Source: Symbiodinium natans
Lineage: Eukaryota; Sar; Dinophyceae; Suessiales; Symbiodiniaceae
Assembly: GCA_905221605.1 (NCBI GenBank)
Contig: CAJNDS010000010.1
Span: 186,001-250,000, forward strand
Reading direction: 5' to 3'
DNA: 64,000 nucleotides
Position 1 is the first letter of the stretch; each line of letters starts with the position of its first letter. The notes beneath the pieces are model-generated. The model had not been told where the DNA came from. It did no database searches and was given only the letters and a program-made list of their open reading frames with translations. Below are positions 28,441 through 38,470 of the stretch, in pieces. A program made the translations under genes and the position numbers.

Positions 28441-29172
28441 ATCCGGAGTTTCAGGTTTTCTTGCCTTCTCCTTGGGATGCTAAAGCCAAGTTTAAGTGGG
28501 GGATTCTCCACATGAGGGTCCCGTTTGGGGATACTAGTAACTAGTAGTTTTTTTTGGTGCCCCAAAAGGGGGGACCATGATTTAGAGAAATGGCCAAAGC
28601 GAAAGGCACTGAGACTCCCTCCCGGCGGGATCAACATGGCCGAGGACCGCTGGTTTTAGAGTTTAGGGTTTAAGGTTTCGGGTTTCGGGTTTAGGGTTTA
28701 GGGTTTAGGGGCTCCTAAACTCCTAAACTCCTAAACCCTACACCCCAAGCCCCATGTTGGGATAGCTATTGGGGGGGGGGCCGCCTTATCAAAAGCACCC
28801 CAAAAGGACCATATTGTTGAGAACTGGCCATGGAAGAAACTCTATTTAAGGCATGATATAGGGTAGTGAATTTTATATTCCCTACTAAGAACCAGTAGGG
28901 CAAACCCCAAACCCCAGACCCTAAAGGATCTAGTAGTCATTTAAGTCTCTGTTTGTCAAGCTAGGAAACCGGCATAGGGCGCACCCCGGTAGAACCCTTC
29001 TTCTAGGGTTTAGGGTTTAGGGTTTAGGGTTTAGTGTTTAGGGTTTAGGGTTTAGGGTTTAGGGTTGTCTCATAGCCGCTTTTAACATAAAAGCTGTTCC
29101 TAGGTTGCAGGCTTTAGGCGGCTTTGGGGTTCTCGGGGCTAGACATCTGGAGGGTCCCGAGTTTTGGCACAG

Positions 29173-30187
29173 GCCAAGTATGGCGCGTATCTTTGGTGCA
29201 CAGAATTCGACACTTGGCTGTCGTTTATCAACCCGTACGCCGTGGACCCTACACCTCCTTCTGGGGGGAGGCCCTTTCTTTGAATCTCCCTTTCTTAAGG
29301 ATTTAAGGCTTCAGGTTAGGCCCTCCACCGAGACACGAGAGCAACGTTGAAACCCAAAAGCCTGCATGCTCAAGACCTCATGGGTTTCCCCTGCAAGCTC
29401 TGCGACCCCCCCTCCCCCCGAAACCCGAAACCCTAAACCTCCCCAAAAAAAGCTAAGGAGAATGTGCACTCCACATGGGTGTTTGAGGAACCAGGCCTCC
29501 ACTACGATGGACTGCGGTTCAATGGACCCGAGCAACTCTTTCAGCTGCACCTCGGTGTGTGGGTGGTTCGCAGAATCATGGTCCCTGTTTGGGCACCCTA
29601 AATACTTGGGGCCGCCCTACAATAGAAACCCCAAAAGGGGCTCCAATATAGAGAATCCCCCTTGTGGTTAGACGAAAGTTGAAGACATGTTCTCAAGTGC
29701 AGAGTTCAGTTAGAAGCTCCGGTGATCCCTGCTTGGCAAAGGCACAAGTTCGGGCCCAAAGGCTCGAAGGCGTTCAGGGACATGGCGCCAGCTTTTGCGG
29801 AGGCCTCCGCCAACAAAGCGTTCAGAATCTCGGCGGGGCCGTGGGGATTTGTTTGCACTTGCCCTGGCCCTTGTTGGTTGTGAGAGAACCCTAAACCCTA
29901 AACCCTAAACCCTAAACCCTAAACCCTAAACCCTAAGGGCCAGCCTAGGCATGGGCAGGGGCGCGAGCCTTCCACCGGATTGGGAGGACATGAAGGAGGC
30001 CGTGATGCGCGAAGTCCTCCGTGCGAAGTTTGAGCATGCTGGCCTGCGCCAGCTTCTCAAAAGCACCCACCCCCACCCACTGGTCTCCGTGAAGCCCGAT
30101 GCTTATTGGGGCACGGGCCTGGATGGCACTGGCCGAAACCGACTGGGCGCCTTGCTGGAAGAACTGCGCCAGGAGCTTCTGCGTTGA
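29173..30187 (+). CDS. NADAR-domain (YbiA-like) N-glycosidase gene, four exons
   Basis: The exons 29173-29241, 29458-29556, 29749-29840 and 29959-30187 stay in register through GT-AG introns. The first gives TWLSFINPYA, the second LHYDGLRFNGPEQLFQL, the third SKAFRDMAPAFAEASANKAF, the fourth PPDWEDMKEAVM, LRAKFEHAG and DAYWGTGLDGTGRN. These match, in order, the NADAR landmarks: a Phe/Asn-Pro start, the G-x-x-F/Y-x-x-x-E-x-x-F-Q core, D-W-x-x-x-K-x-x-V-M, K-F, and the D-x-x-W-G-x-G-x-x-G-x-N-x-L-G ending. Known NADAR proteins cleave N-glycosidic bonds in riboflavin intermediates, ADP-ribose compounds or ADP-ribosylated guanine; the substrate here is unknown. Earlier exons probably exist. It either stops at 30187 (ELLR, TGA) or splices to 31091. 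Confidence 0.65.
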
Positions 30188-31076
30188 AGGCTGCTGGCTC
30201 GGAGATCCTGTCGAGCCGTGTTTTGGGCGCTTTGGGTTCTACGTGGTGCAGGAACGCGCAAGGGCCGACGAGATAGAAACTGCTGCGGGTTGCACTGTTG
30301 TGCTGCTGCTTTCAAGGGGGATCAAACAAGTCGTGTCGGCAGAAAAGTATCCGATGCCTCGGACTGAGTATAGCACATCTGCAGGTCGCATTCCTCCTTG
30401 TCTCCCTGGTGCCTGCAAAAGCCATCCTTGTCCAAAGGTACCATAACACGACCAAGATCTATCAAGGTGTGTGAGATGCTTGCAGCAAGTTGCCGTTGAT
30501 GGATACCCATGTGCACCCAAAACTGCCCCAAATCCCCTAAACCCCTAAACCCCTAAGCCCCTAAGCCCTAAAAGCCCCACACCCCACCCAAAACCCAAAA
30601 CCCTAAATCCCCAAAACCCTAAATCCCTAAACCCTAAACCGTATCCCTAAACCCCCAAAAGTTTCAAAAGCCAGGCCATTGACAGCAATCGGTCGGGGAC
30701 CGTCTCCTTCTTGGACAGCCTCGGCTCTGAGTGTGGATGATTTTGGGGGTTTCGGGTTCAGGGTTTAGGGCTTAGGGTTTAGGGTTTACGGTTTAGGGTC
30801 TAGGTCTAAAGGGGTTTTAGGATGTTCCGCCTCGTAGAAATACATGTCAAGGGGGACGATCGTTAATTTGCGGCTTCCTCTTGACTATTGTGGCACCAGA
30901 TGCCGTAAGTCCCAGCTTTCCCAACAGCCATCACACGGTGCCACATCAGTGGGCATGTTCACTGCTTCTGCTAGGCGACGCAAATTGAAAACAGGCCTCA
31001 CCGAGTCGCAGGATCCCTCTTACCCTAAACCCTAAACCCTAAACCCTAAACCCTAAACCCTAAACCCTAAACCCTA
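30188..31076. other. Intron or 3' region with degenerate telomere-like repeats
   Basis: 30535-30655 CCCTAAA-like, 30740-30805 TTTAGGG-like, and 31021-31076 eight exact CCCTAAA units. Between them there is no supported exon. Confidence 0.5.
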
Positions 31077-31090
31077 ATCCCCAACTGCAG

Positions 31091-31198
31091 GAGCTGCTGT
31101 TGGCTATGGACGAGCGTTCCGAAAGGCAGGGCCCCTCAGAATATGAGGCTGAGAGTCCCGAACCACAGCCCCTTGAACCCGATCACACACGCACCTGA
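31091..31198 (+). CDS. Candidate alternative last exon of the NADAR gene
   Basis: Acceptor CTGCAG, then 35 codons and TGA: ELLLAMDERSERQGPSEYE and an acidic, proline-rich tail. If exon four ends after CAG at 30172 (a GA donor), this exon joins in phase 0. The intron would then be flanked by the direct repeat CAGGAGCTTCTG/CAGGAGCTGCTG. It could also be the end of a separate gene. Confidence 0.45.
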   Translation, partial: ELLLAMDERSERQGPSEYEAESPEPQPLEPDHTRT

Positions 31199-31739
31199 TC
31201 ACCTCAGCTTCTTATTCGGCGAGTAGGTAACCTTTATCATGCTTTTCGCGTCGCGCTTCAAACTTTCTTGTGTTTATTTTCAAAAGAGGCCTCGAAAGCT
31301 TAGCCAGGAAGCCTTTGGGTGAGATGTCGTGCTTCAGCCGAGTCAGGTCTTAGCGTTGAACTCTACAGCTGCGGGTTTTGACGGCTTCAAGGTTTAGGGT
31401 TTAGTGTTTCGTTTCTTGTTTGAGGCTTTTTTGTGGCTCACGGCGGTATAGTTTGCTTTTTTGTGGCTTGGGGTGCCAGTTGTCTACAAAAGAAGCTCAG
31501 AGCATCCTCCTTTTTCTGCCTTGGGGTGAGTAGGTTGTAGGAAGATTTCGAAACAAAAAGACAAGTTAAAACAGGACTTGTCATACTGATAACGTTTAGC
31601 GGTTTTTGATCTTTGAAAGTTGGATGATATTTGCTTGTTGGCAAGTAACCTGATTCCGTACGGGTGAGCGCCCAGGAGAGGTGATTCGCCGTAGACTTGT
31701 TTTCAACTTGTTACTGCTAGCGCAGGTACGGGCAATCAG
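31199..31739. other. Non-coding stretch, AT-richer than its surroundings
   Basis: No ORF with coding character. 31205-31225 repeats GAGTAGGTAACCTTT, also found at 42415. Confidence 0.35.
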
Positions 31740-33310
31740 TTTGATAAGAAACGGGTGTTCTTCGTTGAGACCCTGAATATTTCTTGTAGGCGGCCACGGG
31801 AATAAGAAATGAAAGTAAGATTTAGGGTCTTATCACATTTCTTATTCTCCCCCCGCGTCCCCGGTGACCCCCCGTCCGCCATGAACCCCCGGGAGTTCAA
31901 CGACATCGTTTTTGGAGTGTCGTTGAACTCCCCCCGCGTCCCGGGTGACCCCCCTTCCCCCGTGACCTCCCCACCCCCGTTCAACGACATCGTTTTGGAG
32001 TGTTCAGCCCCGAAACCTCAAAATTCGGTGTCGTTGAACTCCCTCCACGTGCCCAGTGACCTCCCATCCCCATGACCCCCCCCACCCCCCCAGAGTTCAA
32101 CGACATCGTTGTTGGAGTTTTCAGCCCCCAAAACCTCAAAAACGGTGTCGTTGAACTCCTTGCCGGTGGCCTCCCGTCCCCCGTGACTCCCAGAGTTCAA
32201 CGACATCGTTTTTGGAGTTTTCAGCCCCCAAAACCTCAAAAACGGTGTTGTTGAGCTCCTTCCCAGTGAATTCCCGTCCCCCGTGACCCCCCCCCCCCCC
32301 CCCCCCCCCGAGTTCAACGACATCGTTTTTGGAGTTTTCTGGCGCGCCCAAAATTCAATTTTCAGCTCCCAAAACCTCAAAAACGGTGTCGTTGAACCCC
32401 GTTGACACCCGCAAGAATCGAGCCTGCGACCTTACATTCCAATGCCGACGCCTTAACCATTAGGCCACGGGGAAGTGCTGGCGATAACGCCTCTCAACCA
32501 AATGGATTCGACATCGTTTTTTGGAGTGTCGTTGAACTCCCCCGCGTCTTTCGTGAGCTCCTGTCCCCCGTGACCCCCCCACCCTCTCCAGAGTTGAACG
32601 ACATCGTTTTTGGAGTTTTCAGCCCCCAAAACCTCAAAAACAGTGTCGTTGAACTGCCCCCCACCCTCCCAGAGATCAACGACATCGTTTTTGGAGTTTT
32701 CCGCCCCCAAAACCTCAAAAACCCCCGCGTCCCAGTGACCTCCCATCATTCGTGACCCCCCCCCCCGCGAGTTCAACGACATCGTTTTTGGAGTTTTCAG
32801 CCCCCAAAAGGTGTCCCCGGTGACCTCCCGTCTCCCGTGAACCCCACCCCGGCGCAGAGTTCAACGACATGGTGTCGTTGAACTCCTCCCCAATAACCTC
32901 CCGTCCCCCGTGGACCCCCACACCCCCCCCTACCAAGAGTTCAACGACATCGTTTTTGGAGTTTTCAGCCCCCAAAACCTCAAAAACGGTGTCGTTGAAC
33001 TCCTTGCCGGTGACCTCCCGTCCCCCGTGACCCCCAGAGTTCAACGACATCGTTTTTGGAGTTTTCAGCCCCCAAAACCTCAAAACAGTGTCGTTGAACT
33101 GTCCCCGGGGCGCCCCAGAGTTCAACGACATCGATTTTGGAGTTTTCAGCCCCCAAAACCTCAAAAGCGGTGTCGCTGAACTCTCCCCGCTGACCCCCCG
33201 TCCCCCGTGACCGCCGGGAATAATAAATTTGCCTTGTGCCAGACCCTGGTTAAGAAATAGGGGCACTCCTCCAGGGTCTAATTTCTTGTTTGGAACGATT
33301 TCTTATCAAA
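31740..33310. mobile_element. Foldback element made of hairpin repeats
   Basis: The ends are a perfect 12-bp inverted repeat, TTTGATAAGAAA (31740-31751) and TTTCTTATCAAA (33299-33310), with AGACCCTG and AAATTTCTTG-like matches further in. Inside are about ten copies of a unit of about 65 bp that starts GAGTTCAACGACATCG, carries TTTTTGGAGTTTTCAGCCCC, and ends GGTGTCGTTGAACTC, so each unit can fold on itself. Units are separated by GGTGACCTCCCGTCCCCCGTGACCCC. No transposase ORF was found, and no target duplication is clear. Confidence 0.65.
32403..32473 (-). pseudogene. tRNA-like sequence (possible SINE head)
   Basis: On the minus strand, TGGCCTAATGG (A box) pairs into a perfect D arm (GCCT/AGGC), and GGCTCGATTCT (B box) sits in a five-pair T arm. 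The acceptor stem and anticodon stem do not close, so it is not a working tRNA. Dinoflagellate SINEs are tRNA-derived, which is the likely origin. Confidence 0.5.
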
Positions 33311-33375
33311 TGCATGCACCGTAGTTGTTGCGTTGACTGTTTCCAGTCGACTGCTGGCCTAACTCGGCCACTGCT

Positions 33376-33549
33376 GAGTGGGGCATATGCTGGCAGTGGA
33401 AGAAACAGAAGGACATGCAGCCAGCAGATCGGGTATTGAATGCATCGTGGAACTGTGGAAAGTGTTCCAAGCCCCCAGATCCAGACCCCTTGGCTCTGGA
33501 GCCTGCGCGCGCTAGTGGGCACGCGAGTCTAGAGCGCGCAAGGCCATAG
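33376..33549 (+). CDS. Candidate terminal exon with a CxxC pair
   Basis: An open frame giving VLNASWNCGKCSKPPDPDPL and then a TAG at 33547. The acceptor could be CATGCAG (33414-33420). The product is unknown, and it could be chance. Confidence 0.25.
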   Translation, partial: EWGICWQWKKQKDMQPADRVLNASWNCGKCSKPPDPDPLALEPARASGHASLERARP

Positions 33550-33666
33550 CAAAAACTCCAACAAAAGGGGAAAAACCCTAGGCCCTTCAGCAAACTTCCT
33601 CTAGGCCCCAAGAGCAAGCCCCTAAGCCTATAATGCCTTATGTTCTGTGTCCCTACACCCTAATCA

Positions 33667-33939
33667 AACCCAAACCCTAAACCCTAAACCCTAAACCCTA
33701 AACCCTAAACCCTAAACCCTAAACCCTAAACCCTAAACCCTAAACCCTAAACCCTAAACCCTAAACCCTAAACCCTAAACCCTAAACCCTAAACCCGAAA
33801 CACTAAACCCTAAACCCTAAACCCTAAACCCTAAACCCTAAACCCTAAACCCTAAACCCTAAACCCTAAACCCTAAACCCTAAACCCTAAACCCTAAACC
33901 CTAAACCCTAAACCCTAAACCCTAAACCCTAAACCCTAC
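33667..33939 (-). repeat. CCCTAAA array, about 38 units
   Basis: Almost perfect, with single variants CCCGAAA and CACTAAA near 33795. It ends 6 nt before the next exon. Confidence 0.95.
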
Positions 33940-33945
33940 CTTCAG

Positions 33946-34009
33946 GCCCGAGCTGCCCGAGTTCCCGGCCCTCTCCGGTGTTGTGCCGGCCGTGCTCATG
34001 GTGCACAAG
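33946..34009 (+). CDS. Candidate exon (PELPEFPALSGVVPAVLMVH)
   Basis: Acceptor TTCAG right after the CCCTAAA array, donor AAG|GTCCCG. Hydrophobic, coding-like. A TTTAGGG array follows at 34252. The product is unknown. Confidence 0.45.
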
Positions 34010-34054
34010 GTCCCGGGACCCGGGGGTTGATGGCTTAGAGGATGGAGGATTTAC

Positions 34055-34215
34055 CCAAAGGCTCCTATGTAGTACCCTTTTTGGGCTAGTATACTAGAAT
34101 CCCCTCTAACTACCCCAAGGCTCCTATGTAGTACCCTTTTTGGGCTAGTATACTAGAATCCCCTACAACTAACCCCTTTTTGGGCTAGTATACTAGAATC
34201 CCCTCTAACTAACCC
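34055..34215. repeat. Element family B, tandem partial copies
   Basis: AGGCTCCTATGTAGTACCC with TTTTTGGGCTAGTATACTAG, and ending CCCCTCTAACTA, occurs about 2.5 times in a row. A complete palindrome of the same family lies at 38372-38470. Confidence 0.65.
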
Positions 34216-34251
34216 CTTTTTGGGAGGGTTGATGGATCCTGTGAGTCTTGT

Positions 34252-34326
34252 GGGGTTTAGGGTTTAGGGATGTTTAGGGTTTAGGGTTTAGGGTTTAGGG
34301 TTTAGGGTTTAGGGTTTAGGGTTTAG
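34252..34326 (+). repeat. TTTAGGG array
   Basis: About ten units. Downstream, 34399-34432 could encode DVDLNQQQIRK (weak). 34440-35085 holds no supported exon. Confidence 0.85.
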
Positions 34327-35082
34327 TTATGTGGCTGGGCTTGTGTTGCTTGAGGGTCTAAGGGGAGAGCTTGCAGAGATTGATTGAGTTGGTAACGCGA
34401 TGTCGACCTGAACCAGCAGCAGATCAGGAAAGGCGGGGGGGGGGGGGGCGAAGATAAAGCCAGCAAAAGCGGCTACCTAAACCCTACTGCAGACTTTAAA
34501 AACGTTCACTATGGAAGGGCATTGAATCAGGGCTATGGCCTGCGCAGGCCGCAATGTTGCGGGTGTGTCGCGTGCTGGATCCTGATGCCAGGGACTCAAC
34601 ACGGGCGGTCTAAGTAAGCAAACCCTAGATAGTTTAAGTCCTAAGTCCGAAAGCCGACACAACCACAAACCACAAGTGACGCCCCACATCCTGGAACCCT
34701 AGCCCGAAAACACATAGCCCCCAAAGCCCAAACCCAAAACCCACAAAAACTCAACGCGGGGACTGTGTATTCTTGGCTCCAGAACCACAGTTCCTTTGTG
34801 GTCAAACGGAAAAAAGAACCTGCGTTCACAGACGCCCGTCCGTGGCCTTGTCCCTCGTCCATAATTTTCAACCAAATGGTTTGTCAAAAAAGGGCAACAA
34901 GCTATTGTACTGGTACAGTACCTATGTTTTTTTGAGAGCCTAGTTTAAGACGACTGGGAGGGCATAGAACCCTCGAAAGGGTCCCGCCGCGATTGGCCTG
35001 GGCCATGGCTTTGGAGTTTGGGGTGGAGGCTTCTCTAGGGCTCGAAGTACAAGTGATACCTACTCGGGCTTTCGGACCCTAA

Positions 35083-35205
35083 ACCCTACACCCTACACCC
35101 CAAACCCTAAACCCTAAACCCTAAACCCTAAACTCTAAACTTTAAACCCTAAACTTGAAACCCTAAATCCGAAACCCTAAACCCTAAACCCTAAACCCTA
35201 AACCT
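35083..35205 (-). repeat. CCCTAAA array with variants
   Basis: About 16 units including CCCTACA, AACTTT and CCGAAA variants. Confidence 0.85.
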
Positions 35206-35209
35206 TCAG

Positions 35210-35262
35210 GGCGTAAGAAGGTGGAGGCAGAAGGCCAACAACAGAACGCCCGCGGGGGATGA
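35210..35262 (+). CDS. Candidate exon (RKKVEAEGQQQNARG)
   Basis: Acceptor TTCAG directly after CCCTAAA repeats; a charged, Gln-rich peptide; the donor is uncertain. Confidence 0.3.
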
Positions 35263-35289
35263 TGCATGGCACTTGCGGGGGATGGTTCT

Positions 35290-35352
35290 TAATTTGTGTG
35301 TGTGTGTGTGCGCGTGCGCGCGCGCGCGCGTGTGTGTACGTGTGTGTGTTTT
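35290..35352. repeat. (GT)n/(GC)n microsatellite
   Basis: Alternating purine-pyrimidine tract TGTGTG...GCGCGCG...TGTGTG, able to form Z-DNA in principle. Confidence 0.9.
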
Positions 35353-35421
35353 TGTTTTGTTTTCTGGGGTTAGGGTTTAGTGTGTGTTTATGGTTCAGAC
35401 GTCTTGTGATCTATCAACTAG

Positions 35422-35526
35422 TGCAACATCGACGTGAAGCCCGATCTGGCTCGCTACTTCAAACAGCGACAGGGAATGTATGACGATCGTGGCGCCAAAT
35501 ACAGAACTGTGGAGTTCAAAGCCTTG
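35422..35526 (+). CDS. Candidate 35-codon exon (CNIDVKPDLARYFKQRQGMY)
   Basis: Acceptor AACTAG, 105 nt in phase 0, donor TTG|GTTGCT. Strong coding character (DDRGAKYRTVEFKAL at the end). A decayed copy of its last 30 nt recurs at 35597-35630. The product is unknown. Confidence 0.5.
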
Positions 35527-35679
35527 GTTGCTCTTTCTAGTCTCCCATTTCTCACCCAACCCCCAAGAAGCCAGTAAGGCCTCAAGCCAAATGCGGAACT
35601 GTGAACTTCAAAGCCCAGGATGCTGTTTCTGGGAAACAGTTCTTGAATTTCTCAATCTGCAAGAAACCTCTTATAACCC

Positions 35680-35762
35680 CAGTTATAGATCTACTTATAA
35701 CCTATTTGGGGGGACTTCGGGGGCTTGTAAGTACAGATATGGCTGGGGTTGCAAGTACCCTG
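35680..35762. repeat. Palindromic element, family A relative
   Basis: CTTATAACCCCAGTTATAGATC is inverted as TGTAAGTACAGATATGGCTGGGGTTGCAAG in decayed form, with the same CCTATTTGGGG centre type as at 28.1 and 49.5 kb. Confidence 0.4.
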
Positions 35763-36035
35763 AAGCTCCCCAGGCCACAAAGCGGTTCAGGGTTTGGGGA
35801 TCCAATGCTAAGGGTTTAGGGTAAATGGGGTGAAGGGTTTAGGGTTTAGGGTTTAGGGTACATGGGTTCCCTTGAAAGAGTCACGCATGCCCAGCACAAG
35901 TTTAGAGTCAAGGGTCCCAGGCGTCGAAAGGGGTGTTATGGATGCCGAAACCCTAAACCCTAAACCCTAAACGCTAAACCCCTACACCAAAATGGGCTCC
36001 CTTGTTATTCCTAGCGACTTGAGGGGCGTCCTCAG

Positions 36036-36149
36036 TTGTCAGCACTCCGACTCCCCGGACTCTTCCTCCATCCGAGAACCTACAGCCAACCCACTGAGGA
36101 TACTGGGCGCTTGTCCGTCAAGAATTTCGTGGAGTTGGCGCGGGGCTGA
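36036..36149 (+). CDS. Candidate exon (LSALRLPGLFLHPRTYSQ)
   Basis: Acceptor CCTCAG, 37 codons in phase 0 ending RLSVKNFVELARG and TGA; a GC donor at 36145 is an alternative end. Downstream to 37069 there is a CCCTAAA block (36684-36730) and no strong exon. Confidence 0.45.
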   Translation: MSALRLPGLFLHPRTYSQPTEDTGRLSVKNFVELARG

Positions 36150-37069
36150 GAGAGCCCCCTAGACCCGATGCACCCTCAAACCTCCTCTTCGGCCCTGCTT
36201 GGGCGGAGAGGGCTGAGCTAATGCTCGAGTAAGTACAAACAATGTGCCTGCAGCCGGCAGCCCAGAGGCAGGAAGCATCATGCACATTAGGCATTAGGAG
36301 CCGCGCCGGTCAGAATGCAAGCAGAGCCTCAGAGATTCACCCCAAGAAAGTGCCAGTCGCCCAGCGGGCATTGGGCTTCTTGAAAGGGGTCTTCCACGTG
36401 CTTTGGGAGCCTTGGATGGGCCTAGATCAAAGCTGAGATGCCATGTATTGTTTTCTCAAGCAAGGGGCGCAAATGTGCCATGATGTGGCACCGGGGGCGG
36501 CTCGGACTTTGAAAGTCTCACCCATGCTACGGGCTTAGGGTTGAGCATCTTCATCTTGATCCCGGAAGAGCCCAAAACCTGGAGAGCTGTACCCCTGCCC
36601 CAAACACTGCGACCGTCGTCCCAAAACCATACACCACCCGAACTAGACCGTTACCCTCAACCCCAAGCACTCCGAATACATCACCCTAAACCCTAAACCC
36701 TAAACCCTAAACCCTAAACCCTAAACCCTCAACCCAAGATCTTGGGCAGCCACTCAGCCCTTAGCGATTTTCTCTCTGAAATCACAAAACTGCCCTGCCC
36801 TGCCTTCTGGTTAGGGCTTTCGTTCCTCAACCAGCAGCGAAATAAGCTGGAAGGTGCATGGGTGTTGATCTAAATGAAGGTCTACTAACTATTCTGTGGT
36901 AGAGATCGAGATTCTAGGTCCCACATATTCTTTTATCCTACACCCCGAAGCCCCTGCACACGATCCAGAAGCAAAAGGGCTTACAGGCTTTAGGGCGTAA
37001 GCTGCCAGCATCTTAAATCCTAGCGTCTATAGCGTCTAGACCACGAATCTGACGCCCGCGCTTGAGTAG

Positions 37070-37171
37070 GTCGCGGCTTTGTTCCATGTCCTGGAGCGCC
37101 CCCTCTCCTCCGCTGAACGTCGGGTCGGGGCGCAAGTGGCTTTCGGCTCTACGACCACTGAGGGAACCTGA
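37070..37171 (+). CDS. Candidate exon (VAALFHVLERPLSSAERR)
   Basis: Acceptor GAGTAG, then 33 codons (ending VAFGSTTTEGT) to a TGA that overlaps the start of CCCTAAA repeats. The real donor may lie inside. Confidence 0.4.
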   Translation, partial: VAALFHVLERPLSSAERRVGAQVAFGSTTTEGT

Positions 37172-37262
37172 ACCCTAAACCCTAAACCCTAAACCCTAAA
37201 CCCTAAACCCTAAACCCTAAACCCTAAACCCTAAACCCTAAAAACCCTAAACCCTAACAAGC
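37168..37262 (-). repeat. CCCTAAA array
   Basis: About twelve units. Confidence 0.9.
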
Positions 37263-37828
37263 CCAAACCCTGAACCTCGCCCCTTAAACGTGGTACTCAA
37301 AGGGCTGAGGCTGGGGGCCTGGGATTCAGGTTGGGGGCCTAGGCTTGGATGCGAAGTAGTACCTTATTCCCTGGCCTTTAGGGTCAGGCTAGGTTTATGT
37401 GTTTGAGGACTTCAGTTTTCGGATTCGTGCTTACCACTTCAGTTCCAAGGTCCTGAAGGGCTTATTCGGCATACGCACCCCGCGGGCATTCAGGGTTTTT
37501 TTCGGGTTTTAGGCTTGGGGTTTGGGCGAGCTCCTTAAACTGTATAAGCTGCAAACTAAGGAAATGAGTTAGGATACCTCTGGGTTGTGGTACAAACCCC
37601 CCTGCTGCTTGTACTTTGTTCAATGTTTAGAAACCGACAAGAGTGATGTTTTGTGGCGTTCTTTTGCTCTCACCCCTGCCTTTCAAACGCTCTCTCATGG
37701 TTTCGACATGCGGCGGCTACGGCGTTGCGGTTCGCCTGTTATCATACAGTAACCCTGAACCCTAAACTGAAGGGTCCAGGGCTTCTGTGAATCAAGCTCC
37801 TTGTAGATATGTGTTGCTTGTTGTTGGT

Positions 37829-37909
37829 GTCGATTTCGGCTCTGAGACGCTTCGTCTGTGCCACTGCGAGGCGATCGACGAAGAACTCAGCGGCGAGGAG
37901 CGAGTCTGA
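37829..37909 (+). CDS. Candidate exon (SETLRLCHCEAIDEELSGEE)
   Basis: Open frame VDFGSETLRLCHCEAIDEEL ending CGA|GTCTGACGG, so either a GT donor at 37904 or a stop at 37907. The start is not fixed. Confidence 0.35.
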   Translation, partial: VDFGSETLRLCHCEAIDEELSGEERV

Positions 37910-38092
37910 CGGTGTGCATGGAGCAGCCCAACGCCCCGAAACCCTAAACCCTAAATCCTAAACCCGAAACCCTAAACCCTAAATCCTAAACCTAAACCCT
38001 ACACCCTAACGCCCACAACCGAATTGAGCGAAAAATGGCGAAGATGCCCTGAACCTCCAATGGCCCTAGACCTTGTCCATTGACCGTACTGT

Positions 38093-38193
38093 TGGTTAGT
38101 AGAAAGATGGGGGTGAATAAGGTGCCCTCTAGAATCCCTTAAAGAGTATATTATGGGGCCTTAATTCCCCCACTCCCCGGCTAACCAACAGCA
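38093..38193. repeat. Palindromic element, family E
   Basis: CTGTTGGTTAG is inverted as CTAACCAACAG about 90 bp later. The inner part (GGGGGTGAATAAGG / CCTTAATTCCCCC) also pairs. Confidence 0.6.
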
Positions 38194-38195
38194 AG

Positions 38196-38252
38196 TTTAG
38201 GGTTTAGGGTTTAGGGTTTAGGGTTTAGGGTTTAGGGTTTAGGGTTTAGGGT
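38196..38252 (+). repeat. TTTAGGG array
   Basis: Eight units directly after the palindrome. Confidence 0.9.
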
Positions 38253-38309
38253 TCGTAATTTGGGCGCTGTGCAACCTTTGGGGCTTTCGCATGGTGCTTC
38301 CTCTGCCAG

Positions 38310-38357
38310 ACAAGGACCTCGCATATCCCGAGCTGCTCAGAAGCTTTGAGGCCCACC
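38310..38357 (+). CDS. Candidate exon (KDLAYPELLRSFEAH)
   Basis: Acceptor TGCCAG, 48 nt, donor CACC|GTGGGG. Coding-like; the product is unknown. Confidence 0.4.
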
Positions 38358-38371
38358 GTGGGGGTCTAGGG

Positions 38372-38470
38372 TTTACCCAAAGGCTCCAATGTAGTTCCTT
38401 TTTGGGTTAGTTATAGGGGATTCTAGAATACTAGCCCAAAAAGGTACTACATAGGAGCTTTTGGGTAGGG
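38372..38470. repeat. Palindromic element, family B, complete copy
   Basis: ACCCAAAGGCTCCAATGTAG on the left is matched by CTACATAGGAGCTTTTGGGT on the right. The centre is TAGGGGATTCTAGAATACTAG. Confidence 0.75.

Noticed and set aside
29951-30187. A separate small protein starting at ATG 29951
   Set aside because: The sequence is the second half of a NADAR domain whose first half is encoded by the three exons upstream.
31809-33266. Several ORFs of 70-183 codons in the foldback array
   Set aside because: All consist of the hairpin unit read in different frames.
33667-33939. True chromosome end
   Set aside because: Arrays lie in both orientations with unique exons on both sides; these are interstitial telomere-like repeats.
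36242-36436. 64-codon ORF
   Set aside because: No splice context, mixed composition and no link to neighbouring exons; may be chance.
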